A stretch of DNA of 16,402 nucleotides from Pigoraptor vietnamica (lineage: Eukaryota; Opisthokonta; Filasterea): positions 1 to 16,402 of the forward strand of contig CALSCQ010000268.1 of assembly GCA_943704525.1 (NCBI GenBank), written 5' to 3'. The translations under genes were made by a program, and so were the position numbers. Positions 1 through 7,801 of this stretch are shown here, piece by piece (positions within the stretch are counted from its first letter, which is position 1; every line of letters begins with the position of its first letter). The notes under the pieces were generated by a model. It ran no database searches and was not told the origin of the DNA. It worked only from the letters and a program-made list of their open reading frames with translations.

Positions 1-70
1 GCGTGCGTGCATGCGTGCGTGCGTGCGTGCGTCTGTGTGGGTGTGGGTGTGGGTGTGTGTGTGCGCGCGC
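1..70. repeat. GCGT/GT simple-sequence repeat
   Basis: Low-complexity DNA: GCGT units followed by GT and GTGTGG units, then GCGC. It lies beyond the inferred donor of the ChW-repeat gene (minus strand), so it is probably intronic or flanking DNA. Open frames through it are artefacts of the repeat. Confidence 0.9.
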
Positions 71-117
71 GTTTTAATGCGCGTGTGGATGTGCGATGTC
101 GCCATACGCCCACTCAC

Positions 118-968
118 GCGACATGGTCGACCCGCGCTGGTCCTTGCACACGATCTCGATGCGGAAGCGGTTCGCAAACTTGCCGAAGAGGCGCACCTGG
201 AATCCCTCAAGGCGGCGCGACTGCCCGCGGGTACCGCACAGCTGGCTGGTTCCCACCGTAACATCGCCAATATCCGCGAGGTGGCACGTGACCTGGACGG
301 AGAGGTCGTTGATGATGCCCACCCAGTTGGGCGCGGCGGCAATGTCGAGCTGGATCGCCTCGAGGCGCCGCGTGTCCGTGTGCGTGCCGCTCCAGTAGCT
401 GCGATGGAGTCAGGCGACGTGTCAGCTTCATCACGAGGATCCCGTTCCGATAATGGCACAAACTGGCGAGACTTGCTACGAGCGCGTATGTCTGAACTGA
501 GCACCCTTCTTATCCACTCACCCATTGTAATGCGCGCGATCGCCCAGGTTCTCTGTGTGCGTGAGTCCGGTAAAGTAGTACTGCGAACGACGATGGTGGG
601 TGGTGAGAATGAGTCTTCGTTTCCTTATATTACAGCGATTAATGAATTGAACACCTACCGGAGACCACGCGGCCCAAAGGTCGTCACGGTTATACGCAGG
701 CCAGCGGCACTGCATCACGGGGGCATGGCGGCCGGTCAGTATAGTGAAGCGACTGCCAGTGGAGTGACAGCAAGTGAAGAATTGTCCAGCAGCAGTAGAT
801 CAGCGCGAAAACGAGAAAGATACTCACGTAGTTCATAGTCCAATACCAGCTGCCATACTTGTAGTTTTGGGGCGAGCAGTAGCTGGTGTCTGGGTACGTG
901 TCTGCGCTGACGAGTGCCGCCGCTGCAGCAAGCACGAGTGCCGCGCCGAAGATACGAATGCGGGACAT
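118..968 (-). CDS. Secreted ChW-like repeat protein, 3'-partial, three exons seen
   Basis: Exons, read on the minus strand: 968-828, 580-522 and 398-118. Intron 1 (827-581) is phase 0 with donor GTGAGTA and acceptor TTCGCAG. Intron 2 (521-399) is phase 2 with donor GTGAGTGG and acceptor ATCGCAG. The ATG at 968 opens a classic signal peptide (basic MSRIRIF, then an Ala/Leu/Val core, probable cleavage near residue 22 before DTYPD). Residues ~55-86 and ~92-137 form two repeats ending in RRLEAIQLDI and GTRGQSRRLEGFQVRL, with upstream ENLGD and ADIGD. This matches the clostridial ChW pattern (hvxxxGW...GTxGxxxRlEaixixl), except that the GW tryptophan is Asp here. A third repeat seems to begin before a GTGAGTG donor at 117, so the gene probably continues off the window. 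Failing that splice, the frame stops at 76-74. Probably secreted; ligand unknown. The splice model is inferred, but three junctions fit in phase and rebuild a repeat. Confidence 0.68.
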
Positions 969-1050
969 TCTTGACAGAGAGAAGGGTGATCCGGCTGTTG
1001 TTGCGCGTGTGTCTCGGTGCACATTGGACAGCCTTGAAGGGGCAGACGGC

Positions 1051-1057
1051 TTTTATA
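1051..1057 (-). promoter_or_regulatory. TATA box for the ChW-repeat gene
   Basis: The minus strand reads CACTATAAAAGCC, a full TATAAAA match 83 nt upstream of the ATG at 968. That spacing suits a TATA box with a ~50 nt 5' UTR. The role is inferred from sequence and position only. Confidence 0.5.
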
Positions 1058-1164
1058 GTGTCGCTCGGCAGCTCGAAGGCAAAGGGTCCGCCTGTGTGTC
1101 GGCGAGTGGAGAGAGTAACGGCACTGTGTGATTGGTTGTTCAGGAGAATTCCAGAGTCACGAAA

Positions 1165-1180
1165 TTGCCTTATAAGGCAA
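1165..1180. repeat. Perfect 16-bp palindrome with TATAAG core
   Basis: TTGCCTTATAAGGCAA is its own reverse complement. The core gives TTATAA on both strands, about 200 nt upstream of the ChW gene ATG. It could be a regulatory-factor site or chance. Confidence 0.6.
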
Positions 1181-1596
1181 GTTTGTGTGTCCGGCATGCG
1201 GTTGCCACGGACAACTCTGTTTATTTTCACAGCTTGTCACCAAAAAAGGAAAATTCCTAAGAATGGCACGCCGCTAGCAAAGAGCACTTCTCAGTCCCCG
1301 GCGTCCCATACACAGTCGCCCTCTTCTGCCCCGTCGTCGTCATGTCAACGGTCGGGCATGCGTGTCTTCGTCCTATTCCGCTTCCTATTTCAATGCCAAT
1401 CTGTAAACTCAAAGTAAGCAAAGCCCAGAATGAAACAATGTGTCGCCAAGGCAACCGACTGAACGGGCGAGCCTCAGCCGATGGCTGCACGGTGGCGAAG
1501 GCAGCTGCCCCACCAAGCTACAACATGCACTTCTGGCGGCTACACGCGATGGGCGTTTTCGACTGATTGCCCACACCCCTGACAAGGACGGAACAC

Positions 1597-1719
1597 GAGA
1601 CACACCGGGCAACGGGTGCCAGTCTTCGCATTTGTCGCAACCGGCGCCGAGGGAGTTGAGGAGACACACCGGGCAACGGGGTGCCAGTCGTCGCATTTGT
1701 CGCAACCAAAGGAGTTGAG
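1597..1719. repeat. Two-copy tandem duplication, 64 and 59 nt
   Basis: Copies at 1597-1660 and 1661-1719 both begin GAGACACACCGGGCAACGGG, share CGCATTTGTCGCAACC and end GGAGTTGAG. The first has five extra bases (GGCGCCGAG versus AAAG region). Read on the minus strand, each copy encodes a CDKC(E/D)DWHP-like string, but the copies differ in frame and sit in no supported gene. Probably a young minisatellite 3' of ETF-QO. Confidence 0.85.
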
Positions 1720-1838
1720 GTGCCCGCTAAAATAAACCCCTCGCCGTAGACTGAACGGCAAGTTACCACAAAAATGCTTGATAGTATTCACCGCAGAGCC
1801 TTTTTCATTCAAAGCGACCACCACCCAGCCCAATCCGC

Positions 1839-4800
1839 TCACATGCCATCGTACGCCGGGCCACCGCCGCCCTCCGGCACCGTCCAGTTGATGTTCTGCG
1901 ACGGGTCCTTGATGTCGCACGTCTTGCAGTGCACGCAGTTCTGCGCGTTGATCTGGAGGCGCGGGGGGAGGCCGCCATCCCGTTGCACAAACTCGTAGAC
2001 GCCCGCAGGGCAGAAGCGCTGCTCGGGGCCGTCGTAGATGGCGAGGTTCTGCTTGACGGGCACCGTGTCGTCGCGCAGCGTGAGGTGCGGGGGCTGGTCG
2101 CCGTTGTGGTTCGTGCCGCTGAGCGCGACGCTGGAGAGCAGATCGAAGCTGATCTTCCCGTCGGGCTTGGGGTACTCAATGGGCTTCGCGTCCTTCGCGG
2201 GCACGAGCGAGGCGTAGTCCGGAATGTTGTGCTTGAGCGTCCACGGCTCCCTTCCGCCGATCAGCATCGAGGCGCCAGACAGAACGAGGCCCCCGAGGTT
2301 GCCCAGGCGCGTGTGGAACGACGGGCGCACGTTGCGGATGGCGTGGAGTTCCTTGTACACCCACGACGACTTGATGCGATCCTCGAGATCCGACAGGTAG
2401 ATGGCGCCCGACGCGCTCACCTGGCCGGCCTTGGCGTCTCCCGCGAGTGCGTCGGCGACGGCCTCGGCCGTGATCATGCCGCTCTTCATGGCGTTGTGCG
2501 TGCCCTTGATCTTGGGGACGTTGAGGAAGCCAGCAGAGCACCCCATGAGGGCGCCGCCGGGGAAGGCAAGCTTGGGAATGGACTGCGGGAGGTGAGAGAG
2601 ACAGATGTCGGATCAGCTTGAATCACGGACGTGCGCTCGTCGACTCCACAGACGGGGCGAGTGTGAGATTCTTGAAGTGCAGTGAGCGAGAGAGGACGTA
2701 GCAGTGAGCGAGAGAGACATGCGAGAGAGACATGTATACGCAGTGTATATACAGTGCTGGTGAACATGCTATGCTTTCGCAACTCTACAGGCTCGTATGC
2801 AAATACATATTGTGCTTGTCGGCCACTCTACGCGGCCACAATACGCATGCGATGTGCAGCGCACATCACTGACTCAACGGCAGAGCACAGTAGGGACAAC
2901 ACAACTCGCGCTCACCTGAAGACCACCCTCGTTAATGGCGCGCGCACCGTAGCCAATCCGCTTGCCGCCCTCAAAGTACTTGCTGACAGTCGGGTGGTGC
3001 TTGAAGCGCTGCGTGGACACAGGAAAAAGCAGGGTCAGTTTCGGTCGCCCGTCGCAATCGACAGAGTGAAGAAAATATCGGCATTGCGGAAAAACAGTGT
3101 CAATTCGGTTACTCGCAACACACGTTGTCCATAAGCTCCCAAGAGACACACGAGGGGGAAAGGACCACAGAAAGAGCGCAACGAAATTTCAAACAAAACT
3201 GGGAAAGGCCTTGACGCCAGCGCACCTGGAACTCGCGGAAGGGATTGAGGTAGGGGTTCTTGTAGTCGAGCCCGATCACAAAGCCGACGGCGACCAGGGG
3301 ACCGTCGTTGAGGTGGTACAGGAAGGACCCGCCGTACGTGTGGTTGTCGAGCGGCCAGCCAATCGTGTGCTCAACATTGCCCGGCCGGTGCTTTGCGGGG
3401 TCGATCTCCCACAGCTAACGGACGAGGGGGAATAGGGGACAAGCGCGCGCGTTAGACGACAAGCTTGAGAATGTGAAACTCGGGACAGATAAGTGTGGTG
3501 CAACTACGTTCAAGTGGGCGCCCAGGATCTATGGTATGAGAGACGCGATACACAAGTCACCATTGCACGCGTGCGTGTGCATACAAGGGACGTGAGCATG
3601 GAGTGTGTACATGCGCGTGACCCCTTGCTACTGTGTCCTTCCACGTACAACCCCGTGCGTGGTGCACGCACGCACCTCCTTGATGCCAATGCCGTACGTC
3701 TGAAACTCCCGCCCCTCGCGGAGGTTGAACTTCTTGATGAGGCTCTTCGAGAGGGACCCGTGGCACCCCTCGCCAAACAGCGTCACCTTCGCGTGAAGCT
3801 CCATGCCGCGCTCGAACGTGCCCTGCGCCACAGACATGCGAAGGCAACAAGTGAGGAAAAAATAATCAGGGGAAAGTACTGCTCACAACGACAGCCGTGC
3901 GAAGGCGACAAGTGAAGGGAAAAGGCACTTGCAGAAAGGTTGTGTGCTCACAACGACAGGATAAAAGAGCGTCGAACACACAATATTTCGTGCGAAAGAC
4001 GACATTTTGTTTTTGTTTTTTGGCGCACCTTCGGAGAGCCGTCCTTCGCAATGCCGACGTCGTTTGTCGCGACGCCCTTCACGCTGCCGTCCTCGTGGAA
4101 GAGCACCTGCGCCGCGCGTCGATGAGCACGCGACGTGACGCAACCGCAAATGCGTTCGGAGCACGCCAATGAAAGCACCTTCGTCCCAAACACACGCATA
4201 CACACGCACACATGTGATATACCCATGCACGAGCCCAAGAAACATTCTCCGGAAAAGGACAAAAAAAACGCGCAGTCCGATACCAAGACAGGCCCCGCAA
4301 ACCGACCTCGCTGCCGGCAGTGCCGGGGTAAATTTCGACGCCAAGAGCCTCCGCCTGTTCGCCGAGCCACTTGACAAAGTGGCCGAGACGCACAATGTAG
4401 TTGCCGTGGTTGTTAATGGGCATCCACGACATGACGGGGATGGGGTAGCGCGACGTCGGCGTGAGATACCCAAAGTGGTCCTCGGTCACGGGCGTGTTGA
4501 GGGGCGCCTGCGCGGCGGTTGTTAGAAGAGGCAAGCGAGGTAGAGTTACGTGTGTGTGACACACAAATTCACATCACGCCCTCTCGCTCCACACACACCC
4601 CACACTCACACACACCCACATACAGAGGGGTGATGTGAATTTGTGTGTATGAAAGTGTGCGTGTATGTGTGTGCATGGAGTGCTCTTTTTGTGTAAACAG
4701 ATTTCCAAACCCACCCCCATGTCCTTCCAGTTCGGAAAGAGCTCGTTGAGGGCATGAGGCTCAACAACGGCGCCCGAAAGTGTGTGTGTGCCTGACAGCA

Positions 4801-5843
4801 AAAAAGAAAAAGTGCGATGAGAATAACAAACTTAGATGCGCTAGTGCGCACAGCACGCAGAGCATCAAAAAAAAACGTGCGATGAGAATAACAAACTCAC
4901 ATGCGCTAGTGCGCACAACACACAGCATACAAATAAAACGTGCGATGAGAATAACAAACTCACATGCGCTAGTGCGCACAACACACACAGCATACGCAAT
5001 AGACACGCAGGGCGCAGCAAGCACACACCGAGGGCCGCAGCCTTCTCCAAAAGCGTGACTAGCGCACAGCACACAGAGAAAACACACACCAGACACGCAG
5101 GGCGCAACGCAGCAGCGGCAGCCTTCTCCAAAAGCATGACTGGCGCACAGCACGCACAATAAACACAACAGACACACAAAAACACGCAGCACACACCGAT
5201 GGCCGCAGCCTTCTCCAACCAAAAGCGTGACTAGCGCACAACACACACAGCATACGCAACAGACACGCAGGGCAGCACGCAACACACACCAATGGCCGCA
5301 GCCTTCTCCAAGAGGGTGACGCGAATTTCCTTGTTCTGCTCTGCGGCAATCTGCTTGAGGCGGATGGCGGCCGAGAGACCGGCAGGGCCACCGCCAACGA
5401 TCAAGACGTCCGTTTGGTCCGTGGCGCGCTCCATCCCAACGCCTACGCACGGCAGAGTATGAAGGAAGCAGTACGACGACGGCATTCAAAGTATTGGGAC
5501 AATAAAAAGCAAGCGACGGTTCCCAATTGACGAGCAGGTAGGCAATACGAGTCATTCGCGCGCACACACAAACACATACAAATATCCGCACGCACCCATA
5601 CGCACACCACACAATTTTCATAAACAGAAACAGCGACAACACGCCATAATGAAGTCCTCGCAAACCACAAAAGGAGCGCATTTCCTTATGCACAAACGCA
5701 CCCTCCCAGCGGGGATCCTTTTCCCTCGGCTTGACGTGGGGGTGGGTCGTAATGACCGGAAACTCGGGCTCTGTCGAGTAGGCGCGACGGGCGGTCGCGA
5801 GTGCCAGGCGCCCCGGCACCGCGCGCACGTGCCGCGACAGCAT
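1839..5843 (-). CDS. ETFDH: Electron transfer flavoprotein:ubiquinone oxidoreductase (ETF-QO), mitochondrial, 9 exons
   Basis: ETF-QO passes electrons from reduced ETF (fatty-acid, amino-acid and choline oxidation) to ubiquinone on the matrix face of the inner mitochondrial membrane, using FAD and one 4Fe-4S cluster. Exons (minus): 5843-5702, 5442-5290, 4791-4715, 4507-4307, 4106-4029, 3822-3676, 3414-3226, 3008-2916, 2582-1839. All joins are in phase with GT...AG introns and give 607 residues; the human enzyme is about 617. Residues 1-22 are Arg/Ala-rich, like a mitochondrial presequence. The FAD dinucleotide-binding motif [14 protein letters not shown] follows (GGGPAG at 64-69). Later family landmarks are [50 protein letters not shown] and [14 protein letters not shown]. 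Cluster ligands are Cys551 (RFCPAG) and Cys576, 579 and 582 (NCVHCKTC). The C-terminus [10 protein letters not shown] is typical. No key residue is missing. Intron 2 is unusual (see the repeats at 4812-5320). Identity is near certain; splice sites were chosen by protein continuity. Confidence 0.97.
2679..2734. repeat. GAGCGAGAGAG short tandem repeat in ETF-QO intron 8
   Basis: GCAGTGAGCGAGAGAG occurs at 2679 and again at 2701 (22-nt period), followed by a degenerate GAGAGAGACATG echo. It lies inside intron 8 (2915-2583) of the minus-strand gene, so on the sense strand it is CT-rich. Confidence 0.75.
3837..3959. repeat. ~61-nt tandem duplication in ETF-QO intron 5
   Basis: TGCGAAGGC(A/G)ACAAGTGA begins at 3837 and 3898, and GCTCACAACGACAG closes each copy (3881-3894 and 3946-3959). 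The middles differ by small indels. Both copies lie within intron 5 (4028-3823), next to its acceptor at 3823. Confidence 0.85.
4559..4648. repeat. 19-bp perfect inverted repeat (hairpin) in ETF-QO intron 3
   Basis: ACACACAAATTCACATCAC at 4559-4577 is the exact reverse complement of 4630-4648. With one bulged G, six more pairs (CCCTCT at 4579-4584 with AGAGGG at 4624-4629) extend the stem to about 25 bp. The loop is CA-rich. The element fills much of intron 3 (4714-4508). It may be a small foldback element or an RNA hairpin that brings donor and acceptor closer. Confidence 0.88.
4812..4997. repeat. Three-copy ~63-nt tandem repeat in ETF-QO intron 2
   Basis: Copies start at 4812, 4877 and 4940 with GTGCGATGAGAATAACAAAC. 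They continue through ATGCGCTAGTGCGCACA and are separated by short A-rich spacers. On the sense (minus) strand the second and third copies contain GCATGTGAGTTTG, a strong 5'-splice-site-like sequence; the first copy has lost it (CTTAGATG in place of CTCACATG). Confidence 0.9.
5030..5320 (-). repeat. Tandem copies of the 3' end of ETF-QO exon 2 inside intron 2
   Basis: The genuine exon 2 end and donor are at 5320-5281 (sense GTCACCCTCTTGGAGAAGG, then CTGCGGCCATTG, then GTGTGTG). Near copies lie downstream in intron 2 at 5231-5198 (4-nt insertion), 5140-5113 (donor sequence lost) and 5059-5030. The first and last copies keep ...G|GTGTGTGC, so they carry duplicate 5' splice sites at 5196 and 5028. 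Spacing is about 84-93 nt. An in-frame TAG (5233-5231) follows the real donor if splicing shifts downstream. Confidence 0.85.
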
Positions 5844-6909
5844 TCTTTGTGTGGTGTGCTTGCTCTCTAGTTGCACAAGAGAGTGAGAAGAGATCGCGTG
5901 GAGAAGCCTTTTCTTTTGCGTCCTCGGTTGTTGAAAGATGCGCACTGCGCGTGTATGTGTGTGCATACACCAAAGGTGGACATCTGTTCGTCAAATATTA
6001 ATGCTTATCTCCTAATTCCATTTTTTAATCTAATATATCTAATAAGTATATTTAGATTGGACTGCGAATATAGATGAGTATACGTTTTTTGAATTCTGTA
6101 GTACTCAGCCAACATGTGGTCCTGAGCCTGCGCGATAATCACGTGTCAGTGTATCACACCCCTTCCACACTCCGAAGATTGCGAGATGCAGTCTTAGTTC
6201 GCGTAGAGGCGCTATTCATCCATTACTTGCGTGAAAACGCACGAGTTAAACTCTCCCACGTGCGTGTCTGCATGCTTCTTTCTCTCGCGGTCACAAGAAA
6301 GGCACTTTGCAAAGGCATCTCTCGCAACAGTCATGTTGTTACAACCGAATTGTACTAGCGCGAATCGCTGTTCCAAAGCGGCCATTCTCACTGCATAAAA
6401 ACGCCTCCCGAGTATTGGATGCGCGCTTATGCCGTCGCACAACCAACCCATGTCCGTATTACCATGGTTCCTGGTGCTTTGAGTGAAGGCTGCGCAACGC
6501 CTGTGGATTGCACTGCTCGGTGCGCAACTGTTCATCCCAATGGTGCGCAAGTGCCTGTACCAGTTAATGGCACTTGCTGGGCACTTGACGGCCATAGGTT
6601 GCGATGCTGCTGCTGCATGCCGCTGTTGTTTCTTTCCACTGTTACATTGGGGCAGGGCGCCACTGCGACCTTGCAGACTCTCTTGCTTTTCTCTTCTGTC
6701 GGCCCATGCTGGTGTCGGTCTGTATCTGCACCGTCTCCCTCTCCGTGTCTCTGCGTGCACTGCCTCTCGCACCGTGTCTCTTGCATGTACTGCCTTCGCT
6801 ACATGCCAAGAGAGCGTCTTTTTGGGGCTTTGTTTTTTTTTACAAACGCATTGACAATATATGCTCTGTACAACGCGCAGCGGCGACCGCGAGGCGCACG
6901 TCCACGAGC
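5844..6909. other. Intergenic region with AT-rich island, no confident gene
   Basis: About 1.07 kb between the ETF-QO start and the thymosin stop, so it should contain the ETF-QO promoter and the thymosin 3' UTR. A strikingly AT-rich island lies at roughly 5990-6075 (runs such as TTTTTTAATCTAATATATC). A 94-codon plus-strand frame (6074-6358) opens just after it but has mixed codon use and no recognisable domain. Longer frames at 6212-7012 (minus) and 6419-6970 (plus) overlap the thymosin gene and look fortuitous. No clear TATA box upstream of 5843. Confidence 0.5.
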
Positions 6910-7209
6910 TTACTTGCCCGACTTCTCGGCCTTGATGGCTGCGGCGAAAAAAAAGCGGAGAGTTGCGTGAGACCAAAAATGCATAAGCGCACAACCGGTT
7001 ACAACGACGCAAGTCTGCTCACACAGCACACACGCACGCACACATAGACACACGCACACATACACAGCACAACGACCACAACAGCCACCGACAGCTGCGG
7101 GACACTCACCCTCAGCCGAAGGGAGCGAGTTCTTCTCCTGCGTCGTCGTCTTCTTGAGCTTCGACTTGTCAAAGCCAGAAATGGCAGCAGTGTCCACCTT
7201 GTCGGCCAT
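6910..7209 (-). CDS. Beta-thymosin, single domain, 42 aa
   Basis: Beta-thymosins bind G-actin 1:1 in the cytoplasm and buffer the unpolymerised pool. Coding exons (minus) are 7209-7110 and 6938-6910, joined across a phase-1 intron (7109-6939, donor GTGAGTG, acceptor CGCCGCAG, CA/GT-rich). The product is 42 residues, against 41-44 for vertebrate beta-thymosins. It begins [20 protein letters not shown]; the N-terminal helix holds Phe13. The actin-binding LKKTTT (family LKKTET, residues 18-23) follows, then QEKNSLPS (family QEKNPLPS) and a C-terminal helix ending AEKSGK. Only one repeat is present, unlike multi-repeat ciboulot/tetrathymosin forms. The family call is strong because the whole length aligns and the splice restores a normal C-terminus. 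A 5' UTR intron is likely (see 7227-7388). Confidence 0.93.
   Translation of the reverse strand: MADKVDTAAISGFDKSKLKKTTTQEKNSLPSAEGECPAAVGGCCGRCAVYVCVCLCVRACVLCEQTCVVVTGCALMHFWSHATLRFFFAAAIKAEKSGK
7016..7075. repeat. CA-rich simple repeat in the beta-thymosin intron
   Basis: ACACAGCACACACGCACGC-type sequence inside intron 7109-6939. On the sense (minus) strand it is GT-rich, as in most other introns of the window. Confidence 0.8.
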
Positions 7210-7226
7210 TTTGTTTGTTGAGAGTG

Positions 7227-7388
7227 CTGCAGAGAAAGAGCGCGGGTTCGAGGAATGTTAGAGGCAGCGAACGGTATGGAAAAAAGCGCAGATGGAAATT
7301 TGTCCCACAAAATGAAACATCCAATCTGCGCGACTGACGTCAGCGCGTGAACGCACACAAATACACCGAAGCACCTGCTGCAACGTAC
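7227..7388 (-). other. Probable 5' UTR intron of the beta-thymosin gene
   Basis: The minus strand reads CCAAAG|GTACGTTG with GT at 7388-7387, a near-ideal donor. CTTTCTCTGCAG ends at 7227, 17 nt before the thymosin ATG (AACAAACAAAATGG, purine at -3). This implies a noncoding first exon ending at 7389. A TATA-like TCATAAAGC (about 7457-7465) could be its core promoter. Inferred from splice consensus only; transcript data would settle it. Confidence 0.55.
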
Positions 7389-7575
7389 CTTTGGAAAGCG
7401 ACGGGAGAGGGGAAGAATATGCTCTGGGTAATCTTGTCGCTGCTGCACGGTCGCTGCTTTATGAATCTGGATTGGATTGGGAGTGCGTGTGCATGCAAGG
7501 TGTGTGTGTGTGTGTGAGGCATGTGTGGGGCCCACCCACACGAAAAGATTCAGTCAAAACAAAGGCAGAAGATTT

Positions 7576-7782
7576 ATGCTAAACATCCAATTTCAACTTG
7601 TATCGAAAATTCAATCGGAATTGGACCTTCGTCCGGCAAGACATTGGGACACTTTAGTAGATTTAATAAATGCCACTAGTAATAAATATGGAACTCCATA
7701 CACAAGCCATAGTGAAATTAAGAAAGGAAAGGGTGCCCAGTACCGCAAGCCCACGCAGGGCACGTCCAAAATAACGCACTAA
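7576..7782 (+). other. AT-rich open frame of unknown origin, 68 codons
   Basis: The ATG at 7576 opens MLNIQFQLVSKIQSELDLRP and runs to TAA at 7780-7782. It has A/T-rich third positions, the opposite of every confirmed gene here. The stop overlaps an AATAAA (ACTAATAAAACC), a possible poly(A) signal. I recognise no domain. The composition break suggests a remnant of a mobile element, virus-like insert or transferred DNA, or simply non-coding AT-rich sequence. Too short to call a gene. Confidence 0.25.
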
Positions 7783-7801
7783 TAAAACCCTTTCACTATG
7801 G
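7707..7801. repeat. 11-bp inverted repeat with inner arms, ~95 bp
   Basis: CCATAGTGAAA at 7707-7717 pairs exactly with TTTCACTATGG at 7791-7801. Inner arms GTGCCC (near 7733) and GGGCAC (near 7758) also pair. The A-rich, non-coding-like interior and small size recall a foldback/MITE-type element at the end of the AT-rich island. Confidence 0.6.

Larger units (their letters stand above)
969..1838. other. Intergenic region between two minus-strand genes
   Basis: About 870 nt between the ETF-QO stop and the ChW gene start. It should hold the ETF-QO 3' UTR and the ChW promoter. Visible elements are the TATA box at 1051-1057, a perfect 16-bp palindrome at 1165-1180 and a tandem duplication at 1597-1719. 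Open frames here lack the GC-biased codon use of the neighbouring genes and resemble nothing I recognise. Confidence 0.6.

Noticed and set aside
11-838. 275-codon plus-strand frame at the left edge
   Set aside because: It starts in GT/GCGT simple repeat and runs antisense to the ChW exons. It has no domain and reads straight through the splice signals of the minus-strand gene.
690-1022. Unspliced version of ChW exon 1 with a hydrophobic stretch after MNY (apparent transmembrane helix)
   Set aside because: The hydrophobic stretch begins exactly at a GTGAGTA donor and ends in a stop soon after. Splicing to 580-522 and 398-118 gives phase-correct ChW repeats instead.
4812-5320. Regular repeats in ETF-QO intron 2 considered as a CRISPR-like array
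   Set aside because: The repeats are imperfect, spacers are not unique, units derive from exon 2 and intron sequence, and the context is a eukaryotic intron.
6212-7012. 266-codon minus-strand frame covering the thymosin last exon
   Set aside because: Uses a different frame from thymosin, has mixed codon use and no recognisable domain. The thymosin model explains the conserved part.
7230-7260. GGGTTCGAGG resembling a tRNA B box
   Set aside because: No matching T-stem complement, D-arm or acceptor stem around it. It also lies in the thymosin 5' UTR intron.
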